64,000 nucleotides of DNA from Parascardovia denticolens DSM 10105 = JCM 12538 (GCF_001042675.1 NZ_AP012333.1:248001-312000), one strand, 5' to 3'. Counted from the first letter of the stretch, positions 34,795-43,591 are shown. The notes: generated from the letters alone by a model not told the origin. Numbers and translations: made by a program.

Positions 34795-36699
34795 ATGTAT
34801 GTGAACCCAGACAGGAACCGAGAAGCCGGCAATCTACGCTGGATTCTGCCTTACTGCAAGCCTGATTGGCCTCGGGTGGCGGGGTCGGTCCTCCTTTTCT
34901 GCGTCAATGATACGACCGCCCTCATCATCCCCCTCCTGTCCGGGGCCATCGTGGACCAGGTAATCACCGGAGGCAAGCGGGGGCTGCTGGTCCCCCTCTG
35001 CCTGCTCATGATCGGTCTGACGGTCATCCGCGTCTTCTCCCGCTACGGTTATCAGATGTGGATGGAGCGTTTCGGCCAGAACACCATCTTCCGCCTGGTC
35101 AGCGATGAGTACGAAAAGCTGCACGAGCTGGATTTCACCTACTTCAACCACACCCGCAACGGGGACATCATGAGCCGCATGACCTCGGACACGGACGCCA
35201 TCCGCCACGGCCTGGCTTGGGCCAGCTACCAGATCCTGGATTGCGTCGTCATGTTCGTGGGGGCCCTGGCGGTCATGTTCGCCATCGACTGGCGCTTGGC
35301 TCTGGCCCTGGCCGCCGTCACCCCGCCCCTGTTGATGCTGACCCGGGCCTTGGCCTCCCACGCCCATCCCTTGTATTTCGCCATCCGCAACTCCTTGGCC
35401 GACCTCAATTCCCGGGTCGAAGAGAACATCGAAGGCAACCGGGTGGTCAAGGCTTTCGTGCGTGAGGATTACGAGACCCAGGTCTTCGACAAGCACAACG
35501 ATGACTACATGCAGAAGAACATGGCTTTGGCCTATAACAGCCGCAAATACATGCCTTGGCTGGATGGTCTGGGCTTCGGACTGGAACTGGTCACTTTGGG
35601 GCTGGGAGGCTGGCTGGTCATCCGTGGGGAGATGACTTTGGGAGACCTGGTCGTTTTCAACAGCTTTCTATGGATGATTGAATGGCCGGTGCGCAGGTCC
35701 GGCTGGCTGGTCAACGATTGGCAGCGTTTCAATGCCTCCTGCATCAAGATTCGCAAACTTTTGACGGCCCGCTCTCGGATTGTGGATTCGGCGGTTACTC
35801 CCTCCTCGGCGGTTTCGGCTGAACCCCTTATGAGAGGGGAAGTCCAATTCGATCATGTCTCCTTCGCCTTCCCGGATGAGCCGGAAGCCCCTGTCTTATC
35901 CGACCTCAATTTCACCCTTCCCGCTGGCTCCAAGCTGGGAATCCTGGGCGAGACCGGTTCAGGCAAATCCACTTTGGTCAATCTGATCGCCCGTTTTTAT
36001 GACCCCGCCGAGGGCCGAGTGCTCATAGACGGGAAAGACGTCCGCGATTGGCCCCTCAAGACCTTGCGTAGCAAAGTGAGCATCGTCGCCCAAGACACTT
36101 TCCTTTTTTCGGACACGATCGGCAACAACATCGGTTTCGGGGCCGGCCTGATGATTGAGGGGCCGGCGTCCACGTCCATGTCCGCCCCGGTTTCCGCCCC
36201 GACGTCCGCAGGGGACTCCCAGCAAAACCCCCGGTCTCAGGCTGCCGGCGAATTCATCCGCCGCATGGCCCAGATAGCCGGAGCGGATAATTTCATCGAA
36301 TCCATGCCTGAAGGCTATGACACCGTGGTTGGGGAGAGAGGGGTCGGCCTGTCCGGCGGGCAGAAGCAAAGGCTGAGCCTGGCCCGGTCCCTGGCCGACA
36401 ACCCTTCCATCCTCATCATGGACGACACCACCTCGGCCGTGGATATGGAGACCGAATCGCGCATCCAGGAATCCCTGCGAAAGCTGGAAGGAAGCCGGAC
36501 CATCGTGACCATAGCCCACCGCATCTCCTCCATCAAGGATGCGGATCTGATCTTGGTCCTGGAACATGGCTCAATCGTCGAGCGGGGGAGCCACGAGCAG
36601 CTGGTCGCCCTCCACGGCCGCTATTGGGAGATCTACCGGAGGCAGTTGGGGCTGCAAGCCGGGAATTCCCAAGGATTCGAACGAGAGGAGGACCGCTGA
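34795..36699 (+). CDS. ABC exporter half-transporter, degenerate-site subunit
   Basis: 634 residues from the ATG at 34795 (AAGGA nine bases upstream; the long upstream in-frame stretch is non-coding in character). Six-helix exporter domain, then an ATPase domain with Walker A GETGSGKST, signature LSGGQKQR and Walker B ILIMDDTTSAVD, where the catalytic Glu is replaced by Asp. A 30-residue Ser/Ala/Pro-rich insertion sits between the Q-loop and signature. It pairs with the next gene, with which it overlaps by one base (TGATG). Heterodimers of this kind export drugs, lipids or peptides; the substrate is unknown. Confidence 0.92.
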   Translation: MYVNPDRNREAGNLRWILPYCKPDWPRVAGSVLLFCVNDTTALIIPLLSGAIVDQVITGGKRGLLVPLCLLMIGLTVIRVFSRYGYQMWMERFGQNTIFRLVSDEYEKLHELDFTYFNHTRNGDIMSRMTSDTDAIRHGLAWASYQILDCVVMFVGALAVMFAIDWRLALALAAVTPPLLMLTRALASHAHPLYFAIRNSLADLNSRVEENIEGNRVVKAFVREDYETQVFDKHNDDYMQKNMALAYNSRKYMPWLDGLGFGLELVTLGLGGWLVIRGEMTLGDLVVFNSFLWMIEWPVRRSGWLVNDWQRFNASCIKIRKLLTARSRIVDSAVTPSSAVSAEPLMRGEVQFDHVSFAFPDEPEAPVLSDLNFTLPAGSKLGILGETGSGKSTLVNLIARFYDPAEGRVLIDGKDVRDWPLKTLRSKVSIVAQDTFLFSDTIGNNIGFGAGLMIEGPASTSMSAPVSAPTSAGDSQQNPRSQAAGEFIRRMAQIAGADNFIESMPEGYDTVVGERGVGLSGGQKQRLSLARSLADNPSILIMDDTTSAVDMETESRIQESLRKLEGSRTIVTIAHRISSIKDADLILVLEHGSIVERGSHEQLVALHGRYWEIYRRQLGLQAGNSQGFEREEDR

Positions 36700-38519
36700 T
36701 GGCTCAGCCGAACACCTTCCGCGAAGACGAGGAACTGGAAGAGAAGATCAACTTCCGGGACCTGGCTCGGGTCGGCCACTACCTCAAACCTTACCTGAAG
36801 CAGATCGCGGTCATCATCCTGGCCGTGATCGCCATGTCCTGCGTCCTGGTGGTCGAGCCTTACCTGATCAAAGTGGTCATCGACAGCGCCATACCCCAGA
36901 AAAACCTGACCCTCCTCATCCAGCTGGTCGTCCTCCTCGCCACCCTCATCGTTCTGTACGAAGTGGGGCTGGCCTACCGGACTGTCGCCATCACCCGGGT
37001 CGGTCAGCTCATGCTTAAAGACATGCGGCGGGACATCTTCACCCACATCCAGACCCTGCCTTTCGACTACTTCGACTCCCGCCCTCATGGGAAGATCCTC
37101 ACCCGCGTGGTCAACTACGTCAACACGCTGTCTGACACCCTCTCCTCCGGCCTTATTTCGGTCATCGCCGACCTTTTCACCTTCGCGGTCACCCTGATCG
37201 TCATGTTCGTCATCGACTGGCGGCTGACCCTCTGGAGCCTGGCCCTCTTCCCCCTCATGGTCCTTTTCGTCTGGATCCTGCAGAAGTGTCAGAAGAAGGC
37301 CTTCCAGAAGCTGTCCAACAAACAGTCGAACCTGAACGCTTACATCCACGAATCCATCGCCGGGGTGAAGACCACGCAGACCTTCGCCCAGGAAAAGGCC
37401 AAATACCGGACTTTCCAAGGGCAGCTGTCCGATGTGCGGGGCTCCTACATGAAGGCCGTCCACCTGGAGTTCCTCATGTGGCCGGGCGTGGCCATCATCT
37501 CCACCAGCGCCATCGCCCTCATCTATTACCTGGGGATCACGGCCCTGGGAGGGGTGCATGTGACCACGGGCGTGCTCATCGCCTTCGTCGGTTACGCCAA
37601 TGATTTCTGGAGCCCGGTCATCAACATCGGGGACTTCTACAACCAGCTGATCACCTGCTCGGCTTATCTGGAGCGGATCTTCGAGACCATGGACATCGTC
37701 CCGTCCATCACCAACAAGCCCGGGGCCGTGGATCTGCCGCCGATCCAGGGGCGGGTGGATTTCAACGACGTCGTCTTCCGCTACGAGAACGGTGGGCGAA
37801 ACATCCTCAACCTAGTGGATCTCCACGTCTCCCCGGGGAAGACCATCGCTTTGGTGGGGCCGACCGGGGCCGGCAAGACCACCATCATCAGTCTCCTGTC
37901 CCGCTTTTATGACGTGGCCGAAGGGTCGGTCTGCATCGACGGGCATGACGTGCGCGACGTGACCCTCCAGTCTTTGCGGCGGCAGATGGGAGTCATGCTG
38001 CAGGACACTTTCGTCTTTTCCGGGACGGTCAGGGAGAACATCCGCTATGGGCGGCTGGACGCGACCGACGAGGAGATCTCGGCGGCCGCGAAAGCCGTTC
38101 ACGCCCACGACTTCATCATGAGCCTGCCCGATGGCTACGACACCGTCATCCAGGAGCGGGGGGCCACTCTGTCCGCCGGGCAGAGGCAGCTGATCGCCTT
38201 CGCCCGGGTGCTTCTGGCCGACCCGCGGATCCTCATCTTGGACGAGGCCACCTCCAACATCGACACCCGCACGGAGGAGGCCCTGCAGGCGGGTCTGGCC
38301 CATCTACTGGTCGGTCGGACCTCCTTCATCATCGCCCATCGGCTGTCCACCATCGAGAACGCGGATGAGATCTTTTACATCGACCATGGGCAGGTCGTGG
38401 AGCATGGATCCCATGCCGAACTCCTGGCCAGTCGCGGGGCTTACTACCGTCTTTATGAGTCGCAGTACACCATGATTCGCGCCGATTCCGGGGTTTTCGC
38501 CGACGGGGATGAGGCATAG
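36699..38519 (+). CDS. ABC exporter half-transporter, consensus subunit
   Basis: 606 residues; GAGGAGGA precedes the ATG at 36699. Six helices, Walker A GPTGAGKTT, signature LSAGQRQL (Ala for the usual Gly) and Walker B ILILDEATSNID with the catalytic Glu intact. Its altered signature faces the Asp-containing Walker B of the partner, so one of the two ATP sites is degenerate and the other normal, the known arrangement of heterodimeric exporters such as BmrCD and TM287/288. Confidence 0.93.
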   Translation: MAQPNTFREDEELEEKINFRDLARVGHYLKPYLKQIAVIILAVIAMSCVLVVEPYLIKVVIDSAIPQKNLTLLIQLVVLLATLIVLYEVGLAYRTVAITRVGQLMLKDMRRDIFTHIQTLPFDYFDSRPHGKILTRVVNYVNTLSDTLSSGLISVIADLFTFAVTLIVMFVIDWRLTLWSLALFPLMVLFVWILQKCQKKAFQKLSNKQSNLNAYIHESIAGVKTTQTFAQEKAKYRTFQGQLSDVRGSYMKAVHLEFLMWPGVAIISTSAIALIYYLGITALGGVHVTTGVLIAFVGYANDFWSPVINIGDFYNQLITCSAYLERIFETMDIVPSITNKPGAVDLPPIQGRVDFNDVVFRYENGGRNILNLVDLHVSPGKTIALVGPTGAGKTTIISLLSRFYDVAEGSVCIDGHDVRDVTLQSLRRQMGVMLQDTFVFSGTVRENIRYGRLDATDEEISAAAKAVHAHDFIMSLPDGYDTVIQERGATLSAGQRQLIAFARVLLADPRILILDEATSNIDTRTEEALQAGLAHLLVGRTSFIIAHRLSTIENADEIFYIDHGQVVEHGSHAELLASRGAYYRLYESQYTMIRADSGVFADGDEA

Positions 38520-38528
38520 GCTGGTTTG

Positions 38529-38547
38529 TTTTTTTTTGGGGGGGGGG
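38529..38547 (+). repeat. T9-G10 homopolymer pair
   Basis: Nine T directly followed by ten G, starting nine bases after the stop codon of the exporter gene. Long mononucleotide runs are prone to slippage. No terminator stem is evident, though CTTTTTG follows. Confidence 0.7.
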
Positions 38548-38559
38548 CTTTTTGCGGGC

Positions 38560-38806
38560 TCTGGGGTTTTGGTGGACTTTGAAGGAGAGAGAGGGCTTGG
38601 GGGCTTGAGGAAGCTTCGTGGCGAATGACGCTCACGAGGTGAAACCCGAAGTTCGAAATTCGAGACTTGAAATTCAATGCTCGAAGTGTAATGAGAAATT
38701 AGAAACTCAAAACTCAAAATTCAAAACGAAATTCGAAGCGAGGCTCAAGGTAAAGCTCACAGTGAAGAGCAAAGTCAAGTCCAAAGTGAGATTCATGGCG
38801 TAACTT
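38560..38806. other. Purine-rich low-complexity spacer
   Basis: The plus strand is dominated by short AAATTC, GAAATTC, AACTCAAA and AAAGTGA/CAAAGTC motifs with variation. Short open frames lack ribosome binding sites and have composition unlike the genes here. No gene is called. Confidence 0.5.
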
Positions 38807-38862
38807 CTGCGCTATGAATTCTGCACCATGAACCTTGCACGGTGAACTCTGCTTCATGTACT
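38807..38862 (+). repeat. Four tandem 14-bp repeats
   Basis: Units CTGCGCTATGAATT, CTGCACCATGAACC, TTGCACGGTGAACT and CTGCTTCATGTACT follow one another without gaps; the consensus is CTGCACCATGAACT. The 14-bp period is not a multiple of three, and no frame stays open across it with a start signal. Confidence 0.7.
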
Positions 38863-38879
38863 CCGGTCGGAATATTTGC

Positions 38880-38910
38880 GCCGCAAAGTTCATGACGTGA
38901 GATTTGCGGC
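38880..38910. repeat. Inverted repeat upstream of the DUF805 gene
   Basis: GCCGCAAA (38880-38887) and TTTGCGGC (38903-38910), a perfect 8-bp stem with a 15-base loop, 169 bases before the ATG at 39079. Confidence 0.55.
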
Positions 38911-39078
38911 AAAAGCGTTCGGATCCATCCAGCGAATAAGGTAATCTCAAGTTAGCGACTGTGAATATCGAAATAGAATATTCTCAAGAAGAGTTCGAAA
39001 AATATAGTCGAAAAAGTAACTAGTTCAATCGGAGCGTGGGCTTCCCGAGACTCACGCCCGAATAGAGGAGGAGTCTTC

Positions 39079-40107
39079 ATGACTTTTGAGAACCCTGGGT
39101 ATCCTGGCAAACCAATGGATCCCGCGAATCCCAGCAATCCCGTGAATCCTGTCAATCCGACCAACCCTGTCAATCCTGCTTATTCCGCGGATTCCGCCGG
39201 GTCTGTCAATCCTATTGATCCTGCAGGATCCACCAACCTTGCTGGGGCCGCCGCTGGATCCGACCAAGCCCAAACCCATAATTTCGGCGACCCTGCAAGC
39301 ATGACGTCCCCATCGTCTTGGCGGCCGGGATCCATCAATCCCGCTTCGGCATCTGGCCCGTCGTCGGATATGGCCCAGAATGCCAATGCTAATACCAACG
39401 CCAATACTTATGCGCCGTACTCTGGGTATGCATCGAACCCTGGGTATTCGCGAGCTGCCGGGTCCGCTCAGCAGAACGCTGGATATGCAACGAATAACGG
39501 ATATGCGCCTGTGAACGGAAATCCTTCGAATGGATATGCGTCAGCTAATGGTTATGCCCCAGCGAATGGATATACGCAAGGCGCAGGGTATGCGGCCAAT
39601 GCCGCTTATTCCCCCGCTCCTGCCTCTCCTGCCCCCGGTTACGCCGGGGGATACGGTTATGGGCCTTATGCGCCGGCGGCTCCTCTTTCCATCCCAGCGG
39701 ACCTGGCGCCCCTGCCTGGATGCAGCCTGGGTGAAGCCGTTCAGCGCTTCTTCACCCGCTACGCCCTTTTCAAGGGGGCCGCTTCGCGCAGTGAATACTG
39801 GTTCATGGTCCTCTTCAACGTCCTCGTCGAGACGGCGGCCGTTGTTTTGGCCGCGCTCTTCGGCGGCGGTCAGGACAATTCCAATAACCCCATGGCGATT
39901 TTCTTCGGATTCGTTCTGGTGGTTTATACGCTGGTCGCCATTATCCCCGGTATCGCGCTGACAGTTCGTCGTCTGCATGACGCGGGTTATGCCGGACCAT
40001 GGATTTTCATCGGGCTTGTGCCGGTCGCCGGCCCCATTATCCTGATCGTTCTGTTGGTCTCCGATTCCAACCCGGTCAAGTGGAACCCAGTCTGGTTCAT
40101 GCGCTAG
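39079..40107 (+). CDS. DUF805 membrane protein with Asn/Pro- and Tyr/Gly-rich N-terminus
   Basis: 342 residues; GAGGAGG precedes the ATG. The first 210 residues are low complexity: first NPxNPVNP-type repeats, then NGYAPxNGY-type repeats. The last 120 form a DUF805 domain: LGEAVQRFFTRYALFKGAASR, SEYWFMVLFN, four helices and VRRLHDAGYAGPW. DUF805 proteins are small membrane proteins of unknown function common in bifidobacteria. Two more occur at 52553-54716, one with a similar Tyr-rich tail. The repeats at the DNA level (CCTGTCAATCC-like) are degenerate. Confidence 0.88.
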   Translation: MTFENPGYPGKPMDPANPSNPVNPVNPTNPVNPAYSADSAGSVNPIDPAGSTNLAGAAAGSDQAQTHNFGDPASMTSPSSWRPGSINPASASGPSSDMAQNANANTNANTYAPYSGYASNPGYSRAAGSAQQNAGYATNNGYAPVNGNPSNGYASANGYAPANGYTQGAGYAANAAYSPAPASPAPGYAGGYGYGPYAPAAPLSIPADLAPLPGCSLGEAVQRFFTRYALFKGAASRSEYWFMVLFNVLVETAAVVLAALFGGGQDNSNNPMAIFFGFVLVVYTLVAIIPGIALTVRRLHDAGYAGPWIFIGLVPVAGPIILIVLLVSDSNPVKWNPVWFMR

Positions 40108-40132
40108 TCGCTAGTCCGGTTTGCCTTTTCTC

Positions 40133-40157
40133 GCCCTCCCCTCTGGGAGGGCTTATT
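40133..40157 (+). terminator. Terminator after the DUF805 gene
   Basis: Perfect 8-bp stem GCCCTCCC (40133-40140) and GGGAGGGC (40145-40152) with loop CTCT, then TTATTT. Confidence 0.85.
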
Positions 40158-40491
40158 TGATTCAGGCTTGATTGCAGCCGAGTGAACCTTGTTAACTTTA
40201 CTAGTGAACCTTGTTAGCTCATTAAAAGGTCCGATTGCTTGGGTCGCCTCAGATTTGCCGTCCTGCGGAGGGGGAGTAGGGAGAGAAGGAGGGAAGGATG
40301 AAAGTCACACACGCATGGGAAATATGACGGGTGTCGTTACGCGCCATCGGATGGTGCTTATAATTTGCGACCGGTGATCTATGGTCGGCCTAACGAATGA
40401 AGGCAGGATGTCATAAGCAGATGACTGGTGTTTCGTGAAGGAAATGAGCCGATTTTTATAAGAAAATCTAAGAAAAATGAATAAGAAATCA
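40158..40491. other. Intergenic region with a 13-bp direct repeat
   Basis: Holds GTGAACCTTGTTA twice (about 40183 and 40206, 23 bases apart, roughly two helical turns), then a G/A-rich stretch near 40265-40300. Short open frames lack support. No gene or RNA recognised. Confidence 0.45.
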
Positions 40492-40519
40492 GAAGGCCCC
40501 ACCTGACGGCGGGGCCTTC
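40492..40519 (-). terminator. Terminator after tRNA-Ser
   Basis: 12-bp stem between GAAGGCCCCACC (40492-40503) and GGCGGGGCCTTC (40508-40519). The single non-matching pair is A-C on the plus strand but G-U on the minus strand, so it folds best as minus-strand RNA, downstream of the tRNA. Confidence 0.75.
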
Positions 40520-40546
40520 CTTTATGTCCTCATTCAATTATGAGCG

Positions 40547-40631
40547 CGGAGGATACGAGATTCGAACTCGTGAGGGCTTGCACCCAACACGCTTTCCAAG
40601 CGTGCGCCATAGACCACTAGGCGAATCCTCC
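40547..40631 (-). tRNA. tRNA-Ser (anticodon GGA)
   Basis: Minus-strand 85-base class II tRNA: acceptor GGAGGAT pairs with ATCCTCC, discriminator G, anticodon loop TTGGAAA with GGA, a long variable arm, and the T-loop GTTCGAATC. CCA is not encoded. Reads UCC/UCU serine codons. Confidence 0.96.
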
Positions 40632-41048
40632 ATTGCGAAAGCAACCCCTAAAATATAACACATTGCCAAGAATAATGGTTTCCGGTGTGTCTGCCGGCGA
40701 TCCCTCCCTTCGCCTTCCCTTTGTCTCTCTTCGTATCTTTCCTTTCTGTCTTTCTCTATTTCTCCTCCTCGTTGCTCCTATCCTTTACCCTTCGTGTACT
40801 AAGTCAAAGTAGAATGAAAGACTCCGCCTTCCAAGCCCCTCGTTTTTTGAACTTTGAGTTAATACACAGCCGGCGGTAAAGCAACGCCAAAGTGAGGTCG
40901 GAGTAATTCCGAAATGATGCTAGAGCAACGTCCGACGAGGTCGAAGTGCAAGCCGAAGTAAGATCAGAATCAAGCCGAAGTATGGCCGGAACCAAGAAGT
41001 GAGGAAGCGAGATCAAAACATGGCTTCAACAACGGCTTGGAAACCCAA
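40632..41048. other. Intergenic region with skewed composition and repeat copy B
   Basis: A pyrimidine-rich stretch (about 40690-40800), then the 74-bp element copy B (40794-40867), then a purine-rich stretch containing CAAGCCGAAGTA twice (40949-40960, 40971-40982). No gene is supported. Confidence 0.5.
40794..40867 (-). repeat. 74-bp palindromic element, copy B
   Basis: Inverted relative to copy A. Ends GTGTACTAAGTCAAAGT and ACTTTGAGTTAATACAC. The fourth base differs from the other copies on both arms (G to T and C to A), so pairing is kept. Core on this strand: CCGCCTTCCAAGCCCCTC. Lies between tRNA-Ser and the DUF559 gene. Confidence 0.85.
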
Positions 41049-41963
41049 TTAATCCAAAGGAATCCCGTTTTTCTTCCAACGCCGGCCATCGGCGAGGTCC
41101 TTGAGCTCCAAGGGCTCATCTCGGAGGATGACTCGCCTGCCGCCCTTGTCGGACAAGGCCTGAGCGATGCTGGTCATCAAACGTTGACAGAGGTAAGTGG
41201 ATTCGATGTTCTCCTTCTCGGCCACGAAAATCGTCCAACCGTCCGCAGTCAAGGCGTTCGCGCGGTCCCAGTCCTCAGCCTGCTGCTGGTGATGGTGGCG
41301 TCCGTTGTACTCCACGCCGATCCGTGCCTGCGGATAAGCCATGTCGAGGAGGTATCGGCCGCACTCCTCATCCAGACTGAAATTGACGTGAGGCAGGGGG
41401 AGCCCGTACTGAAGCATCCGTAGGCGTAAGAGTGTTTCCTGAGGGGAGTCGGTGTCTTCTTGAATCAGGCGGAGGGCCCGCCGGCACTGAGGAAGCCCCC
41501 GGAACGAGTCGCATTCGTGGAGGTAACGGTTCAGCCGGGCCTTACTCGTGCGCTTGAGAAAGGGATTTCGGCAGGTCAGACTGTCGCCCAGCAGAACCAG
41601 GTCCTCGAGTTTGAGGGTGCGGGAGAGCTGCGCGAACGTGGCTTCGGGCGAAGCGCAGGGAACGGTGAAAATGCGGGCTTGCGATGACTCGAGCGAGGTG
41701 TTGCCGAGCACATGGCAGACGAATGGCTTTCTGTGGATTCGGTCTTTCCGCCGTCCCACGGTGATGTGGATTTTCCGACTGCGGCGAAACAGTGTCACCC
41801 CCATCAGGCTGGCCGCGGTTTCATGGCTCACGATGAGGTCGCAGCGCTTCGCTGGCAATTCCTCCTCGGCCATTTGAAGCTGTTTCCACGTGTCCACTTG
41901 GCGGCGGGCGGCCTGGGAGAGCATGATCTGCCGGCTGGGGATGTTGGGCGGTAATTCGTACAT
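41049..41963 (-). CDS. DUF559-domain protein, possible PD-(D/E)xK nuclease
   Basis: 304 residues. The C-terminal third holds the DUF559/Vsr-like fold: LLDMAYPQARIGVEYNGRHH, then WDRANALTADGWTIFVAEKEN, where Asp, Glu and the following residues match the PD-(D/E)xK pattern. The N-terminal region is about 190 residues, in a layout seen in actinobacterial proteins related to the AbiEi antitoxin. Activity is unproven. TATGCT six bases before the ATG and no ribosome binding site suggest a leaderless message. It is bracketed by repeat copies B and C. Confidence 0.75.
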   Translation of the reverse strand: MYELPPNIPSRQIMLSQAARRQVDTWKQLQMAEEELPAKRCDLIVSHETAASLMGVTLFRRSRKIHITVGRRKDRIHRKPFVCHVLGNTSLESSQARIFTVPCASPEATFAQLSRTLKLEDLVLLGDSLTCRNPFLKRTSKARLNRYLHECDSFRGLPQCRRALRLIQEDTDSPQETLLRLRMLQYGLPLPHVNFSLDEECGRYLLDMAYPQARIGVEYNGRHHHQQQAEDWDRANALTADGWTIFVAEKENIESTYLCQRLMTSIAQALSDKGGRRVILRDEPLELKDLADGRRWKKNGIPLD

Positions 41964-41969
41964 ATGTCG

Positions 41970-41975
41970 AGCATA
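41970..41975 (-). promoter_or_regulatory. -10 box of the DUF559 gene
   Basis: TATGCT on the minus strand, six bases (CGACAT) before the ATG at 41963. Confidence 0.45.
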
Positions 41976-42066
41976 TGCGGGGTCGGCGGGGCGAAGGAAA
42001 TTTTAGAGGGAATGTGGTCAAATGTGCGTTTTTCGGGAAGTTTTCCCCATTTATCGCTCGCCGGCT

Positions 42067-42140
42067 GTGGATTAACCCAAAGTTCAAAAAATGAGGGGCT
42101 TAAAAGGCGGGGTCTTCCATTCTACATTGATTTAGTCCAC
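42067..42140 (+). repeat. 74-bp palindromic element, copy C
   Basis: Same orientation as copy A. Ends GTGGATTAACCCAAAGT and ACATTGATTTAGTCCAC; core GAGGGGCTTAAAAGGCGGGG. Lies in the divergent region between the DUF559 gene and glf. Confidence 0.85.
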
Positions 42141-42166
42141 AGACGGCTGCGTACCGCACTGGCTTA

Positions 42167-42215
42167 GCCCGCCGGTGACCGCGTTTTACATCGACTTTGC
42201 CCGCCGGTGACCGCG
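42167..42215. repeat. 17-bp direct repeat upstream of glf
   Basis: GCCCGCCGGTGACCGCG at 42167-42183 and again at 42199-42215, 32 bases apart (about three helical turns). It could be a paired regulator site for glf. Confidence 0.5.
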
Positions 42216-42276
42216 CAGCGCCCCCGGTCTCCGGGTTTCCCTACAGCGCTTGAGCTAGAATGAAGGCGTTCCTTTC

Positions 42277-42299
42277 GTTCGAACAAGTCATTCGAATGA
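42277..42299. promoter_or_regulatory. Palindromes upstream of glf, possible operator
   Basis: GTTCGAAC (42277-42284) and TCATTCGAATGA (42288-42299) are both perfect palindromes sharing TTCGAA, 64 bases before the glf start. The function is inferred from position. Confidence 0.4.
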
Positions 42300-42362
42300 T
42301 CCGAATTCGTTCGAGGAAGTAGAAAAGTGCAAGGCACAAAGCGCAAAGCAGAAAGGCGAATC

Positions 42363-43541
42363 ATGGCAGAAGAGTCACCGATCGATGCCGACATCGTTAT
42401 CGTGGGAGCAGGCCTCTTTGGCTTGACCATTGCCCAGCAGGTCGTGGAGCATACGGGCAAGCGGGTGCGCATCATCGACGTGCGGGACCACATTGGCGGC
42501 AACGCTTACTCCTACTTCGACGAGCGCACCGGGGCGGAGATCCACAAGTACGGCGCTCACCTTTTCCACACCAGCAACGAGCGGGTGTGGAAGTACGTGA
42601 ACCGCTTCACTTCCTTCACGAATTACGTCCATCGCGTGTACACCACGCATAATGGCGAGGTCTTCCCCTTGCCGGTCAACTTGGGCACCATCAACCAGTT
42701 CTTCCGCGCCGCTTACACCCCGGCCGAGGCGAAGGATCTGGTGGAGAAGCAGGCCGGCGAATACGCGGACATCGAGCCCAAGGATCTGGACGAGCAGGGC
42801 AAGAAGCTGATCGGCCAGCCTTTGTATGAGGCCTTTATTCGCAATTACACGGCCAAGCAGTGGCAGACCGACCCCAGCGAGCTGCCGGCTTCCATCATCC
42901 GCCGCCTGCCCGTGCGTTTCAACTACAACAATCGTTATTTCAAGGACACTTGGGAGGGCCTGCCGACCGACGGCTACACCGCCTGGTTCGAGAAGATGAT
43001 CGACGACCCGCGCATCACGGTCAGCTTGAACGTGGACTTCTTCGACGAGTCCCAGCCTTACAACAAGAAGGCTTTGGTGGGCAAGGTCCCGGTCATTTAC
43101 ACGGGCCCGGTGGACCGCTACTTCGATTACGAGCTGGGTGAGCTCAAGTGGCGCACGGTCGATTTTAAGGAGAAGCGTTACGCCGAGGACGACCATTTCG
43201 GCTGCGCGGTCATGAATTACGCCGATTCTGACGTACCCTACACCCGCGCCATCGAGTACAAGAATTTCAACCCCGAGCGCTACGACAAGCAGAGCCATGA
43301 AGAGACGGTGGTCTGGGAGGAGTACTCCCGCTTCGCCAATCGCGGGGACGAGCCTTACTACCCGATCAACACGGATGAGGACCGCCAGCTTTACGCCGAT
43401 TACAAGGCTAAGGCGGCCCAGGAGCCGCAGGTCGTTTTCGGCGGTCGCTTGGGCACTTACGCCTACTATGACATGCATCAAGTGATCAATTCCGCTTTGA
43501 TCGCTTATGAAGAGGAAGTGGCTCCTTTGCTTGCCGATTAA
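42363..43541 (+). CDS. glf: UDP-galactopyranose mutase
   Basis: 392 residues from the ATG at 42363 (AAAGGCG upstream). FAD-binding DADIVIVGAGLFGLTIA, then HIGGNAYSYFD, YGAHLFHTSNERVWKYVN, TAKQWQTDP and the C-terminal GRLGTYAYYDMHQ, all characteristic of bacterial UGM. It converts UDP-galactopyranose to UDP-galactofuranose, so the cell surface probably contains galactofuranose. The gene stands alone, flanked by inverted copies of the 74-bp element (C on the left, D on the right), and is followed by a strong terminator. Confidence 0.96.
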   Translation: MAEESPIDADIVIVGAGLFGLTIAQQVVEHTGKRVRIIDVRDHIGGNAYSYFDERTGAEIHKYGAHLFHTSNERVWKYVNRFTSFTNYVHRVYTTHNGEVFPLPVNLGTINQFFRAAYTPAEAKDLVEKQAGEYADIEPKDLDEQGKKLIGQPLYEAFIRNYTAKQWQTDPSELPASIIRRLPVRFNYNNRYFKDTWEGLPTDGYTAWFEKMIDDPRITVSLNVDFFDESQPYNKKALVGKVPVIYTGPVDRYFDYELGELKWRTVDFKEKRYAEDDHFGCAVMNYADSDVPYTRAIEYKNFNPERYDKQSHEETVVWEEYSRFANRGDEPYYPINTDEDRQLYADYKAKAAQEPQVVFGGRLGTYAYYDMHQVINSALIAYEEEVAPLLAD

Positions 43542-43591
43542 TTCTGACGACCTTTTCATCGATTCATTCTGGTGAGGGTTTGTCCTACGAA

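Larger units (their letters stand above)
41964..42362. other. Divergent region before glf
   Basis: 399 bases holding the DUF559 promoter, the 74-bp element copy C (42067-42140), a 17-bp direct repeat (42167-42215), palindromes at 42277-42299 and the glf ribosome binding site. No gene. Confidence 0.6.

Noticed and set aside
38807-38862. 14-bp repeats as a CRISPR array
   Set aside because: The units are contiguous without spacers, and no cas genes are present.
42375-43559. 394-codon frame antisense to glf
   Set aside because: Shadow of a clear UDP-galactopyranose mutase gene.
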